Both the position numbers and the translations under genes were made by a program. A stretch of DNA of 64,000 bases from Neodiprion pinetum (lineage: Eukaryota; Arthropoda; Insecta; Hymenoptera; Diprionidae), in assembly GCF_021155775.2 (NCBI RefSeq), contig NC_060233.1, forward strand, positions 4,072,501 through 4,136,500. The letters run 5' to 3'. How positions within the stretch are numbered: the stretch's first letter is position 1; each line of letters opens with the position of its first letter. Below the pieces are notes generated by a model that was given only the letters and a program-made list of their open reading frames with translations, did no database searches and was not told the origin of the DNA. Of this stretch, positions 51,193-62,404 are shown in pieces.

Positions 51193-51760
51193 TTAACCCT
51201 TTCAGTCAAACATTTTTCCAATCAATATTTTGGCCCGAATTTTGTCACGCCGGGGGTTTTGGGGTCGCTGATTACGAATCTGAAATCAGATTTTGATAAT
51301 TTTTAAATCCAATATGGCGGATGTAAAATCGAAAAAACTATCGAGATTCGATTATTCTGACCGAAACTTGATACTCGTGGGTTTTTTGGATCGCTGATCA
51401 CTAATGTGAAGTCGAAATTTGATAATTTGTAGATTCAAAATAGCAGATCCAATATGGCGGGTGTAAAATCACAAAACTATAAAAATTCTATTATTCTGAC
51501 CGAAATTCGTTGCGCATGGGTTTTTAGGATCGCTGATCACAAATCTGAAGTCGGAATTTGATAATTTCTAAATCCAAGATGGCGGATTTAATATGTTGGA
51601 TGGAAAATTGAAAAGTCTAATGAAAATTCGATTATTTTCTCACGGAAACTCGTTGCTCGGGGGTTTTTGGGGTCGCTGATCACGAATCTGAAGTCAGAAT
51701 TAGTAATAAACTGTAATAAGGCTAGAACGCAGAGCATCCCACTGTGATTGAAAGGGTTAA
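51193..51760. mobile_element. 568 bp TTAA-flanked MITE with four tandem modules
   Basis: The left end is TTAACCCTTTCAGTCAAA and the right end is GTGATTGAAAGGGTTAA, an inverted match of about 17 bp with TTAA at both edges. Four direct copies of the module TCGCTGATYACNAATCTGAA begin at about 51265, 51391, 51530 and 51673, spaced 126, 139 and 143 bp. Between them are diverged AATATGGCGG and GATTATTCTGACCGAAA segments. Copies 2 to 4 share features (GCTGATCAC) not seen in copy 1, suggesting stepwise tandem growth. No coding capacity. Confidence 0.94.
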
Positions 51761-54700
51761 TAAATTTAAAACAATCGAACTCTCTTTCCACGTTAAAACC
51801 GTGCGCGCCTAGAGCGATAATTTTCATTATATATATATTATTATATATATATATATTTATATATATTACAGTCTTTATCGAGAAAAGTAAAGAATAAAAT
51901 TGGAGATGTGAGACGAGGGGGAAAAAATTAAGACATAACCTCATTATCCCGCCCACACGGAAAATCGGCAAAGTTTTAATTGAATCGGTCCGACCGAACT
52001 GATCTATTCGTATTTCGTACCGCGTAGCATGAGCTCCTGGAGGATGAAACTTTTCAACCCATCTTCTCGTTCCATCGAACCCTATTTAGTGCGGCACTAT
52101 CGCTGGTCCGGATAGGTTCTCGAGTATGTCGGATTCTTCCCGCAGCGTTGCCTCAACGCGCAAGCCGGCGATCTAGGACGTCGGGCTTTCGGCTAATCAA
52201 CTCTGATCAACCAATCAATTTCAACGAGCGAATACCTCCCGCTATGCACTCTGCCTGCCTGTCTTATCGCCTTTGCGTCGCGGGTCAAGAGTCTTTTAGA
52301 TATCATTAATTACTCACGCTCGAATGATCAAAGCCGGCTGTTTTGCCCGCTATCGAAGCAGCTTTCCTTCATTCGTCTATTTTAATTTTCTTTATTCCAC
52401 GTTTTTGTATTTCTTGTATTATCATTAAAGGCGGATTTTGTCACGCCCGATAACGTGGCTTAACTCTTCGAATCGTACATTTTTCCTTGCGGTCAAGTTC
52501 TTATTAATTGACACTGCGGTCGGATCTGAGAAATTCTCAAAATTGAAAATGCTCGATTTAATATCAGCGAATAGGATCAATTTTTATATCTTCAGTCAGC
52601 CATGTTGGATCCGCTGTATTGAATTTTTTTAATTTTTTCCAGGCGCAGTTGTATATCTGTTTAACAATTTACCAGGTTTTTTTTTTTTTTTTTTTTTTTT
52701 GTTTTTGTTTTTTTAAAGTAATCCAATTACCGTACCGGAAGAGACTCATTCAAAATTGAATAATCCGTTTAAATACCGGTGAAAAACACAGAATGCGGTA
52801 CGGAAATTTTATTCTAATTCATTCGCCGAGATTCTGGGCATTTGTTTTTACTCAACGAATTAGTCCATTCAGTCAGTAGTTGTATAATAGATTTTTGATA
52901 TCTTCGATATTTCCACCGAGGCTTGTTGGATTTGAAAAAAAAAAACGAAAAAACATGTTAGAAAGAGTTTAAATCGAATACTATTCTTAAAAAATGATTT
53001 ACGAAACAAAAATCAATGCGACTAAAATATATGCATAAAAAAAAAAAAAAAAAAAAACGTACGAGCAAAATTTAACGCCTAAATTTCTACGCAGCGATAA
53101 ATCGACAAATTATTTTCAATTTTAGAAATTGTGATTGGTTTTCGATCTACGTTTTCGTATGTTATGATATTTCGTTTTACCGTTTTTTTTTTTTTTTTCT
53201 TAATTCTTAATCGTATTCGGTGTTCCGCGGTCAATCAGACAAGACAGTGACTGTTTCTCCTACCCGACAGCTCCAGGCAAATCTCACGAGTCAGAGGCAA
53301 TGCCCGGTTTAGTTTATTACCTATCGCTGGACCGTCAACGGATTCTGCATCGGTACCGACAGCGTCGATCAAACTAAAACGTCATTCTCTATTTTATGAT
53401 CCGTACGTATTATAACCTCGTTACAACTCCCCGACGGTCACCGGCTGTACCTTACTCGCTGGTCTAATAATAGAAACCACTCTGCCATGAGAACGAGTTA
53501 TGTATTGCATTGTGGATACAGAAGGTATAAGTCCCGTGTCTGACTCTGTTGGGTTTGCAAGTTTGCTTGATATTATTATATTCAAAGTTGCGAAACAATT
53601 TCTATCATTCTCTATTCCATTATATGCGATATAACAAACACATGTGTGTGTGTGTGTGTACAATCGAGCAAAAAGTTTGTCTATCTACGACGAATCCAAT
53701 ATAATGAGACCTCGCGTCGACGACTGTATGATTAGCGTTTCATCATTTTACTTGCTAATTTATCATGCCGCCTTTATGCAAAGGTGAAACGTCGAGCTAA
53801 ACAAAGCGGGCGTATTGTCATTAAACTATACACGATACATGTCACGGATAATGCGGGTTTCGAATATGGAGCAGCAGCTTTGTACAGTCGTCAAATTAAA
53901 AATAGTCCGTTCTGATATCGTTTGTATTATTCATAATTTAAATGCATTACGCGTATGTGATGTACGCGGCATTGCATGGAATTGGGTCAGAATTTCAAGA
54001 GTCGAGCAAAAAAATTTGACGGCACGAATCCTTGAAGAATAAAAAAATAAATAAAAAAAAAAAAAAGAAACCTTCCTCTCGCAAGGGTAAAAAGATTTCA
54101 ACCGTCAAAACGCAATTTTAATAAAATACAGGTTTTCGTATCTTTGAGATTCTACTATGTTTAAAAAATTTTCTTGCGACATCACGGATAATCTTTTCTG
54201 TTGTTGTTTTTTTCTCTTTGTATAATGATTTTTAAAACTTCGTATAATTAATCAAATTCTTGTTGAGAGATTGTATATTGCCGTTCATTTTTCCGCATCG
54301 TGATAATAAAAAAAAAAAAAAAACAAACAAACAAACAACGAGAAATATCAATTCGTCTTACCTCGATAATTTCGCACGATTATCGACGTTCAATTGAGTT
54401 GAGGTATATCCAAAATTGATCAGGCACTCGAAAACCAAAAAAAAAGAATCACTTTCATTCAGTTTTCACTGCACCGTAATCGCGTTAATTTAACTTGTAC
54501 GATTCCGTAATTCGCGGTCGCGCATCGCTTCCTTCGATCTTCACCGCGATCGATGAAAAGGATCGAAGCTCCGCGGATCGACGGCGCGTGCGTCTGGGTC
54601 AGACTGAACGCCTCCACTGCGCGAGGCATTGGCCAAGTGGTTAATGCCTGCCGGAATCAGACCCCGGGGGCCCAGGGCCGTACCTTGCGATCCTTGGCCC

Positions 54701-55522
54701 CCGACTATTCCATTCGATTATACGGCTCAGCCTCGCTTTTTGTCCGACTCGAGCCGAGTGTGATGTAATTTTCATCCTCTGATGTAAGGCTATTTCATTA
54801 GGCTGATCCAACTATCGAATTACGTCTGTTGTTTTATACGAGGTGTGTGTGGGAGAAAAGTTTTGAAAACTTCCGGATTTTTTGGTGGCGAAACTTCAAG
54901 TAAAGATATGAAGAAAATGAGAAAATTTAGAAATCTGAAGGATCAAAATTTCTAATGATGGAAGATTTTCAGTTTCGTGAATTTACTGATTTTATCGATT
55001 ATGTGTGTTTATATTTACCGAAAATCTTGTATAGATCGGAAAATGAGCTTTTACTCGAAAATTATTTCGAGTTCATCGCCGATCCGCGAGCTTCGATGTA
55101 ATATAAACCAGAATTTGAATAAGCCGGGCGTTTCCTCGGAGTATTATTACAATGTACTATACAATCAATTTTTACGACGATCGTTGAAAGTTTCAAGAAA
55201 AATCCGCGCGTCTTTCTTCAATGTGTATGTTGGTGTGCGTAAAGAGTTCATAAATTCTCTTATTACACCTCTTCCATCTCTCAACTTGGTTATATCATAT
55301 TCACATAAACTTTACACCATCTTATATGTAATATCCGATGTAATTCATACAGATTTTAATCGAGTCTGATGCTTGTATACACAGTGTGAGAGATTTCATG
55401 TCGTAAGCGGAACACAGATCGGCCTGGAAGGTGGTTATAATATCATCAACATCATCTTTCTTCCTTCCCTATTTTCTTTCTTCTGTATCGTATTTTCTAC
55501 GGTGCTTGTGTCAAATTTTTTT
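51761..55522. other. Non-coding sequence, two GC-richer blocks
   Basis: TATATA patches occur at about 51828-51865. 52000-52340 is GC-richer unique DNA and a possible regulatory block. T24 lies at 52677-52700, A21 at 53037-53057 and (GT)8 at 53643-53659. A GC-rich structured patch lies at 54540-54740. Short frames are unrecognised. No gene is supported. Confidence 0.45.
54640..54703. other. GC-rich hairpin patch
   Basis: CGGGGGCCCAGG at 54665-54676 pairs with CCTTGGCCCCCG at 54692-54703 (11 of 12 positions) around a 15-base loop. A few bases upstream, GGCATTGGCC...TTAATGCC can form a second small stem. The patch is markedly GC-richer than its surroundings. It superficially recalls a tRNA D-arm (GGCCAAGTGGTTAATGCC), but no acceptor stem or T-arm exists. 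Confidence 0.5.
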
Positions 55523-55890
55523 TTAAACTTGAAAGTAAACCGCGCATGCGCCAACTCATTCAATCTTATTGGTCGGCGAAATCTTCCCGCAGCGATATTC
55601 TTGTCCGCGATGCAGGCCGGCCAACCTACGCAAAATGTGTACGTATGAATTTTCAAAGAGCATAAGCGTTAAATTCCGATCGTTCTTTGAAGAATCAACT
55701 TTCCGATCCGATAACAAATGCTTCCCAAACCTTTCCGAGTCACTGCCTCGATTATTCGAGATTCTAACCTCGAAAATTCGTATCAATTACATCGCCGGCA
55801 GAAAGAGTTTGACAGCCGAAATTCGGAATGGCCAGCCTGCACGAACAGCCAATAAAACACGCGCATGCGCGGTTCAGTTTCAAATTTTAA
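55523..55890. mobile_element. 368 bp TTAA-bounded inverted-repeat element with paired GCGCATGCGC
   Basis: The left end is TTAAACTTGAAAGTAAACCG and the right end is CGGTTCAGTTTCAAATTTTAA. Both run directly into CGCGCATGCGC (55541-55551 and about 55860-55870). Further in, ATTGGTCGG on the left mirrors CAGCCAAT on the right, and GCAGGCCGGCCA mirrors TGGCCAGCCTGC. The symmetrical order supports a diverged inverted-repeat element of the TTAA type. GCGCATGCGC is also the palindromic site of the NRF-1/erect wing family, and ATTGG is a CCAAT core. A promoter-like reading is therefore possible too. Confidence 0.65.
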
Positions 55891-58800
55891 GAGATTGTCT
55901 CGGTATGTACAACTTATTACTCGTAACGTTCTCGTTGATATCCTACTAACATAAAAAGCGTTTTGATCTTCTCGAGTGGAAAAGAAATCGCGTTCACGTT
56001 TATTTCTGATATTCCTGATGCTCGGAGAGGATGGAAGCTCTGCTTAAGAGGGAGATGGGATTAAAGTACTCGTCTTTGTGTAGCTATCGTAAGAGAAGCG
56101 AGTTACTCGAGTGCCGTGATCCACGTATTTTCACATTTATATATATGTATACGTCACACGAACCCACTCAATTATACTTTAATTCGTTTTAATTTTTTTT
56201 AATAAATTTTTTTCCCCCCTCCTGATCGTCAAGAGACGCTTCTCAGAGACAACGCGTGTCAGAGACGAGGACCAATACAGCTCGTTATTACATTATATCT
56301 TATTATACTCCGTACTCGCGTGTGCAGGATTGTTGTATGATATCTGGAGTGCTTTAATCAATCACGATTTTTTTTCGACGATCGTGCAGTTCCTCTGTTT
56401 CATAATTACGACTCTCGATTATTCATCATTGTAGAAAGTATCGAGTGATGGTGTTGAGAGTAATTCATGGAAATTTGCGATCATACTGTTATGGATATAG
56501 ATCAAACGTTTTTCAAACAAATCAAAAAAAAAAAAAATAACAATGACGAAGCAGAAGTTTGTCGAAACGTCTCATTGAAACTAATCCAGTTACATATGTC
56601 TAAATTTAAATAAAAAGTTACCTTCCTACTGGAAAAAATTTAAAGAAACATTGAATTTTTATCACAAACACCTGGTCATATGTAACACCAAGAAAATCTT
56701 ATTGTTTGTACTTGCGTTTACTTGTTTAATTTTGTATGAGAATATATTAATATTATATTCGTTGCTCAAAATCGTAAGTTTATCTTCTATAAATAATTAC
56801 AACGATTCTACGTACATGTCGGAGTTATTTTCACCAATCGACAAATTTGATTAAAAAATTATATGAATCGGATCATACAGCATTTTCGCATAAGAATTAA
56901 TTTATGAGTATAAAAGAAAAAAAAGAAATCAGAATCGGACTAATGTTTCGAAACAATTTTTCTTTTCAATCGTATTTAAGTAACGTTTTTATTCATATTC
57001 AACTTGACGAGCCTTTCCATTTTTACTTTTTTTTCTCAACTATCGTTTCCTCGTATTTTTGGTTCGACACGTTCTCGACCTAAGGGGTTTCGGGATAAGT
57101 TTAGGGTTTGGGAATTTACCGGAGAGAGTGGGAGTGAGAGAGAGTGAGAGGGAGAGGGAGAGGGAGAGACAGAGACCATCGAAGCAAAGTGTTTGCGAGA
57201 CGTGACCGAGGCTCTGATCATTCTCGGCTGTCTTAGACAGGCCTTGAATCCCTGCGTCGTGTGTGTTTCACGTAACACGTGCGTAATTCGCTTTCCTCCA
57301 ATTTGTTATCCCCCAGTTAAATTCAATCCAGTCCTGCAATTTCTAGTTGTCACCGCAGTCAGTCACTGTACAGGCTCGGCTTCGTTGTCTTCAGCCAAAC
57401 AATTATCGTCAGAATTCCTCATCGCCTATGTCTAACTTGCGAATTATTTTCTACTACAGCTGCCACGTCAATTAACCATGATTTGATTAATTTCCAAGAA
57501 CCTCCGTGTGATACTGATTAATCATTCCTCACGCAGCTGCTGTTTACACTGGAATATTCTTTTCCTCTTCGTTTCTTCCGCGTTTTACACGCGTCACGTG
57601 TTACACAGTGTTACACGGCGTAGGGATAAAATTTTACATTTTATATTTCGCATACAATATGCATTATATGAGTATAAAATACGTATACGTTTTCACGAAT
57701 TATTTCCTAATCATACACAATTTACGATTATTGCACATTCCTATCGACAAAGGAGATGGAAATTTGTAATATGGAATTCTTATTTTCTCTTTATGAAATA
57801 TCTGCTACCCTATAATATTACAACCGTGAAACTGTCGTATGTAAATTTATGCCCAACTTTTCACGTACAATGCGGATAAGGACGCTTTTGTGAAAAGTTC
57901 AGTTTAAAAAAATTATTCGTTGCGGATGTAATTTTTTTTTTTTTTGTTAAATTATGCTCTGCCTCTCTATAAAATTATCCCTAAAATTTTTCAAAGGCTG
58001 CAGGGAATATTTTTTATTCGGTGTGACAATTTGAAATAGTGTTGACTTCGTCCTGGTCCCCAAGCTCACCACCTCGTTTCGCTCGACGAAAACATATTTT
58101 CACGTCCCGCTTTTGAAACGGCTTTTATTACTTACTAAAACGAGAAAGAAACTTTTGCCGAGTTTTGCAGGTACACAGAGAGAATCGAGACAATATGAAA
58201 TCGGGGCTTTTTTATCTCTTCTTTTATGTTTTCTGCTTCCTCCTTTCCATGTGTCACTTGACGTTATCATTTCACGTAAACACCACATGTGGCGTTGATT
58301 AATTATTGTCACATACTACTAATTGTTGTAGCGTATATGAAGAAATTTGAAGACATAGATAATTTAACCAAATTTCACTCGACATTAACTCCGTCAGTTG
58401 AATTTAAATCCTGGTTTAATTGCACTCCTGCTGTACGGATTTCATTTTATCCCAATTACTATGAAGATTCTTTCTCCGAATTCCGATTCCTTCATAATAA
58501 TCCACTATATATCAATTCATTTTCTATTTTACGGCAAACGAAGGAAAAGGAGAGGAGAAAACAATGCGTAGCGTTTTAAATATGCCAGTGGAATTTTCAG
58601 TGTTTAATTTCCAATACCCACACATAGACACACCGCGGTTTATTCTATAGAACCGGGAAAATAGTCGATGTTTAAAATTCTAAATACACATATAATATCT
58701 ATCAATTTGTCGATATTAAGTTATGTAGCGGTGAATATTTGCGTGCCTAAATAGATTATAAATAGATTACAGCCCGTTTTTGCAGCAAGATATTGTAGAA

Positions 58801-59511
58801 AATTCAATTGTAATGTTGATGCCGTATAAAATATTGAAAACGTTTTCCCTCGCTGCAGCCGCATCAAAAATTAACGATCAGTCGGTTAATGTTGTATACA
58901 TAAATGCTTGAATCGTCACGGTGTGCAAATTTTTTTTTCATGCTTCACTCGCTGCATTCAGAGTCGCGAAATAATTCATCAAACTTTAACGATTGGATTC
59001 TTTTCGCATGATCAGCAGATTTCAATTACGCTTCATCGGTCTACGCTCGATGCCTTCATAATAAATTCGTGTATAATATATGTATATACATATATTACGT
59101 ACATATATATTATATTCATATTCTTCCACCGCGTGACACGGATCGCTGACCACTTTGTCCGACCGGAATTGAAAATTGAAAAGTTTCGGGGGAAAATTTT
59201 GACTCAAATGAAAAATATAAAGGGTGAAGAAAGATGAGAAATTGTTTTATTAAAAAGCGAGACCGCAAAGTTAGGTGTAAAAAACAGATGAAGAATTATA
59301 CTTTCCCTTTTTCACACGCTTATTCCCCGAGTGTAACACTCGCCATAAGAGAGTGAAATTTAAAGAAGCTGTGCGAAAAAATTTGGCAGGCTTGGACAAA
59401 CAAGTGATTAATTAATCAGCGGAGGCAGGTCTGGAGCTGGCGAAAAACGCGACGGTCTCAGAGTGAGTGAAAATGAAAATCACGTCAAGGGTTGCGAAAT
59501 AAGTATTGTTG
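55891..59511. other. Non-coding AT-rich sequence
   Basis: A-rich runs lie near 56526-56536, GA-rich DNA at 57122-57172 and T runs near 57931-57945. Frames of up to 123 codons (57508-57879, forward) are unrecognised and AT-driven. No element termini or gene signals were found. Confidence 0.5.
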
Positions 59512-59752
59512 CAGATTCCTACTACCGACACTTACCGATATCTTACCCGGATATATGGGGACCCTTCTCCGCGATGACGTCACAGCGATCAACCCCTGTT
59601 GAACCGACTTGAAGGTCAAAATCGCTGTTTTCGTTAACCCGGATGCCGGTCACCACAGAGAAGGGTTTGCGTCTGGGTAAGATGTCGGTAAGTGTCGGTA
59701 GTAGGAATCTGGACCCAGGACCCTCGTTGTATCGCTACTGTTGCGTCACTCT
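59512..59752. mobile_element. Second ACCGACA-family hairpin element
   Basis: CAGATTCCTACTACCGACAC at 59512 pairs with GTGTCGGTAGTAGGAATCTG ending at 59711. The pairing continues through TTACCGAYATCTTACCC and the AACCCTTCTC region, giving arms of about 45-60 bp around a centre of about 90 bp containing TGACGTCA. Outside the right arm, CAGGACC, TTGTAT and CTACTGTTGC follow in the same order as in the element at 40619, so the element extends to about 59752. The equivalent outer left end is missing or diverged. No coding capacity. Confidence 0.87.
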
Positions 59753-60182
59753 GGGAAGGCAAGTGGAAAAGATGTCATGTCGACCTTAATATATAATACT
59801 AACACAGAATGGAGTGAATTGGACCGAAAAAAAGCTTTTAATTTTTCCCCTAGGTTCGTCTTTGAATTCATTCCCATATAATAACAATATTCAGGCATTG
59901 CTCACACGTGCCCTTTTACAGTACATACATAGTCGCGAAATTCATCGCTATACGATGGTCATCTCATCACCGATTCAGCACTTTAAAGCGACTGGTTTCC
60001 ATCGGCTGTGGAGTGCGAAATGAATATTTGAGATGCTTTGCGGACTAGTCGATATTGCAGCGATGCATCCGAGTATACGCGAGACTAATGGGGTCAATTA
60101 AGACGGGGATGCTGCGCTATCCAATATACATGAAATTAACAGCCAACAGCCACGACGAGGACGACAAGATCGCTAAAGCTCA
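59753..60182. other. Non-coding spacer
   Basis: Unique sequence. A 69-codon frame at 59814-60023 is unrecognised. 60020-60135 is GC-moderate and non-repetitive. Nothing else is seen. Confidence 0.45.
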
Positions 60183-60342
60183 TTAACCTCATGTAGTACT
60201 CCCACCCTTACCGACCGAGCAAACTCACCCTTTTCCTTCCTGTATTAAATAAGCAAACGAACGAAACAGTCCAAATTTAATGTAGGAAGCAAAAGGGCGA
60301 GCTTTCTAGGTCGGTGAAGGTGGGAGTATTACATGACCTTAA
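60183..60342. mobile_element. 160 bp TTAA-flanked hairpin MITE
   Basis: TTAACCTCATGTAGTACTCC on the left pairs with GGAGTATTACATGACCTTAA on the right. Complementarity continues through CACC, ACCGACC, CTCACCCTTTT and CTTCCT, about 60 bp per arm. A spacer of roughly 40 bp contains AAATAAGCAAACGAACGAAA. TTAA bounds both edges. The two bases next to TTAA (CC on the left, GG in the equivalent position on the right) disagree, the only break near the tips. No coding capacity. Confidence 0.92.
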
Positions 60343-62100
60343 GTTCGAAAGTTCCTGAGGAGCTTTTGTTGGTTGGAAATTCTAGCGGCAAGATCTGAGT
60401 TACAATGCCGCTACCGCTGGCAAGAAAATTTGCTGTATAGTTCCCGAAATTTCGGCGAGTAGGTACAATATCACGTTCTGGGTGCTATGTGTGTATATGT
60501 ATAGGTACGTGTGGTGTATAACCTGCAAGAAATTATACCCCACGTACATGCAACGCACCCACTTCCGCCATTGTTCGAACGAGTTGTGCCATTGTTCAAA
60601 CTTGACGGCATATTGTTTTCGGCCCGCCTACCAGATGAAAAAGTTCTTTTCTGCTCATGAGTAATTAAGCTCGCTATATAACGAGTACAGCGCGTTTGGA
60701 AAAAACGCCGAATCACGTGGGATCAGGGCGTATGTCAGTTCGCGAATTTGAGGAGGTTGTTTCGATGATAATCAATACATTTTTAGCAATTTTATTAGTA
60801 AACTTCAAATTATCGTATTCTTGAACTGTACATGCCGATTTTAATAATGATGAAACAATAAAATAAAAAGGATCTCAAGTAATTAACAAGCTGCGGTTTG
60901 TCAGTTTTTCATTGCAAACGTTCTATTCTCAATAATCGATTTGGTATTTATATATTTGTTAATCAAAAGCAATATTATTGAAATCTTGAAAATTAAAGAT
61001 AGTACCAATGTGAAGAAAAACAAAATGAAGAACAAAAAAATTGTCCGGATATGATTTTAAAGAATATAATTGTCTTCTAAATCAAGTGTTATGAATACAT
61101 TGCATTCAAGACTTTTTTTCACCGTTCTGAAACGATTCAAGATGTAAAATCCTTATCCGAGTTCTTGTTCGTAATTTTCGATCCCCTTTGTTTTGCATTT
61201 CCAACAGAACAACCGCAGCTTACGAACCCTTTAATTAGATTAATACTCAACGTTTGATTATCTCGTCATAAAATGGTCAAAAAAGTATTGATTTTCAACT
61301 TGAATTGACAAATTTTACAATTTCATCTACGTCCGGCTAAGATTTGAGGCTTGAATTCGAGAAAACTAACCGTAGCGTCGTCCATTCGACGAGCTTATAT
61401 TGAAACCGGTGCGGTTCGCAGGATCTTCCTTCTGCCATCATCATTTTATTACACCCGCGTCGGGAAAAACGAAGGAATGACTGCGTGGGACAGAGTCCTG
61501 TAGACAGCAATATAGCAGTGGCGGCAGCAGCTTGTTACGGCGTTGATAAAGCACCGGGTGGAATTTTCCCAGCTGCTTTGATTCTTCTACCTTAGCTTTT
61601 TGCAACTCTGAATCACGATGAGCTAGGAAATCGAGGACAATCCATTCGATCTACTCTGATTAATAATATATCGAAGGATAATAACAGTCTGTCTGGAAAA
61701 TGAGCAGCAGTTTCTGGTTACGAGTTAATAGAATTCTGCAGTCATTTTTTACCGACAGAGTAAGAGGTCATTTTCCTTTTTCTTCTTTTTCCAATATCTG
61801 TAAAATCTAAGCGAAGGCGCTGACCTGAAAATTTTGCACTCAGCTAAATTCTTTATGCAACGCCGAACACTGACGTCGTAAAACTTTATTGTTCCTTGCG
61901 AGAACAAGATCTGTGAATGTATTTCTAACAGTATGTGATAATTCATTTTCAGGAAGACACGTTTCTTGGCGTCGTTGTTGTGTGAAAGAAAACGTTCTTA
62001 AATATATATATATATATTAATAAATTTCGTATCTGATCTGATCAGTGACGCGTGAGCTTTGATAATAGTCAAAACAGTAAAGACTGACTGTAGTATCCCC
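60343..62100. other. Non-coding AT-rich sequence
   Basis: Mostly unique AT-rich sequence with GGCGGCAGCAGC near 61519 and TATATA near 61999-62018. The overlapping frames at 60471-60716 are unrecognised. No element ends were found here other than those bounding it. Confidence 0.5.
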
Positions 62101-62404
62101 TTAACCCATTCGCTTTTTTGTACAGTTTCGATTTTTATTTTTTAAGATTTTCTCGAGATATACTGCGTATTGAATAATTGTCAAGTATATGAAATAGGGG
62201 TAAAATTTTCTGACAAATCGATTGCCGCTATTTATTTTACAGAATTTCTCTCACATTACGAGAAAACCGCAAATTATGACAAAAAAGAAGAAAAGTCAAC
62301 TTCTTAAACATGTCCAAAACATCACAAAATCATCCAAAAAGTGTTTCTTTACTCAAATAAAGACGTTTTGAGTAAATATTTTAATTTCAAAGCGAACGAG
62401 TCAA
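62101..62404. mobile_element. 304 bp TTAA-type MITE, one end mutated
   Basis: The left end is TTAACCCATTCGCTTTTTTG and the right end is CAAAGCGAACGAGTCAA. The inverted match covers TTCGCTTTG and the outer bases with a few substitutions; the right outer tetramer is TCAA rather than TTAA. The ends resemble the TTAACCCTTT group, but the interior lacks the GATTACGAATCTG module. It is AT-rich and has no coding capacity. Confidence 0.7.

Noticed and set aside
54630..54662. tRNA-like string GGCCAAGTGGTTAATGCC
   Set aside because: It resembles a D-arm (A box), but there is no B box (GGTTCRA), no T-arm and no 7 bp acceptor stem at the right distance.
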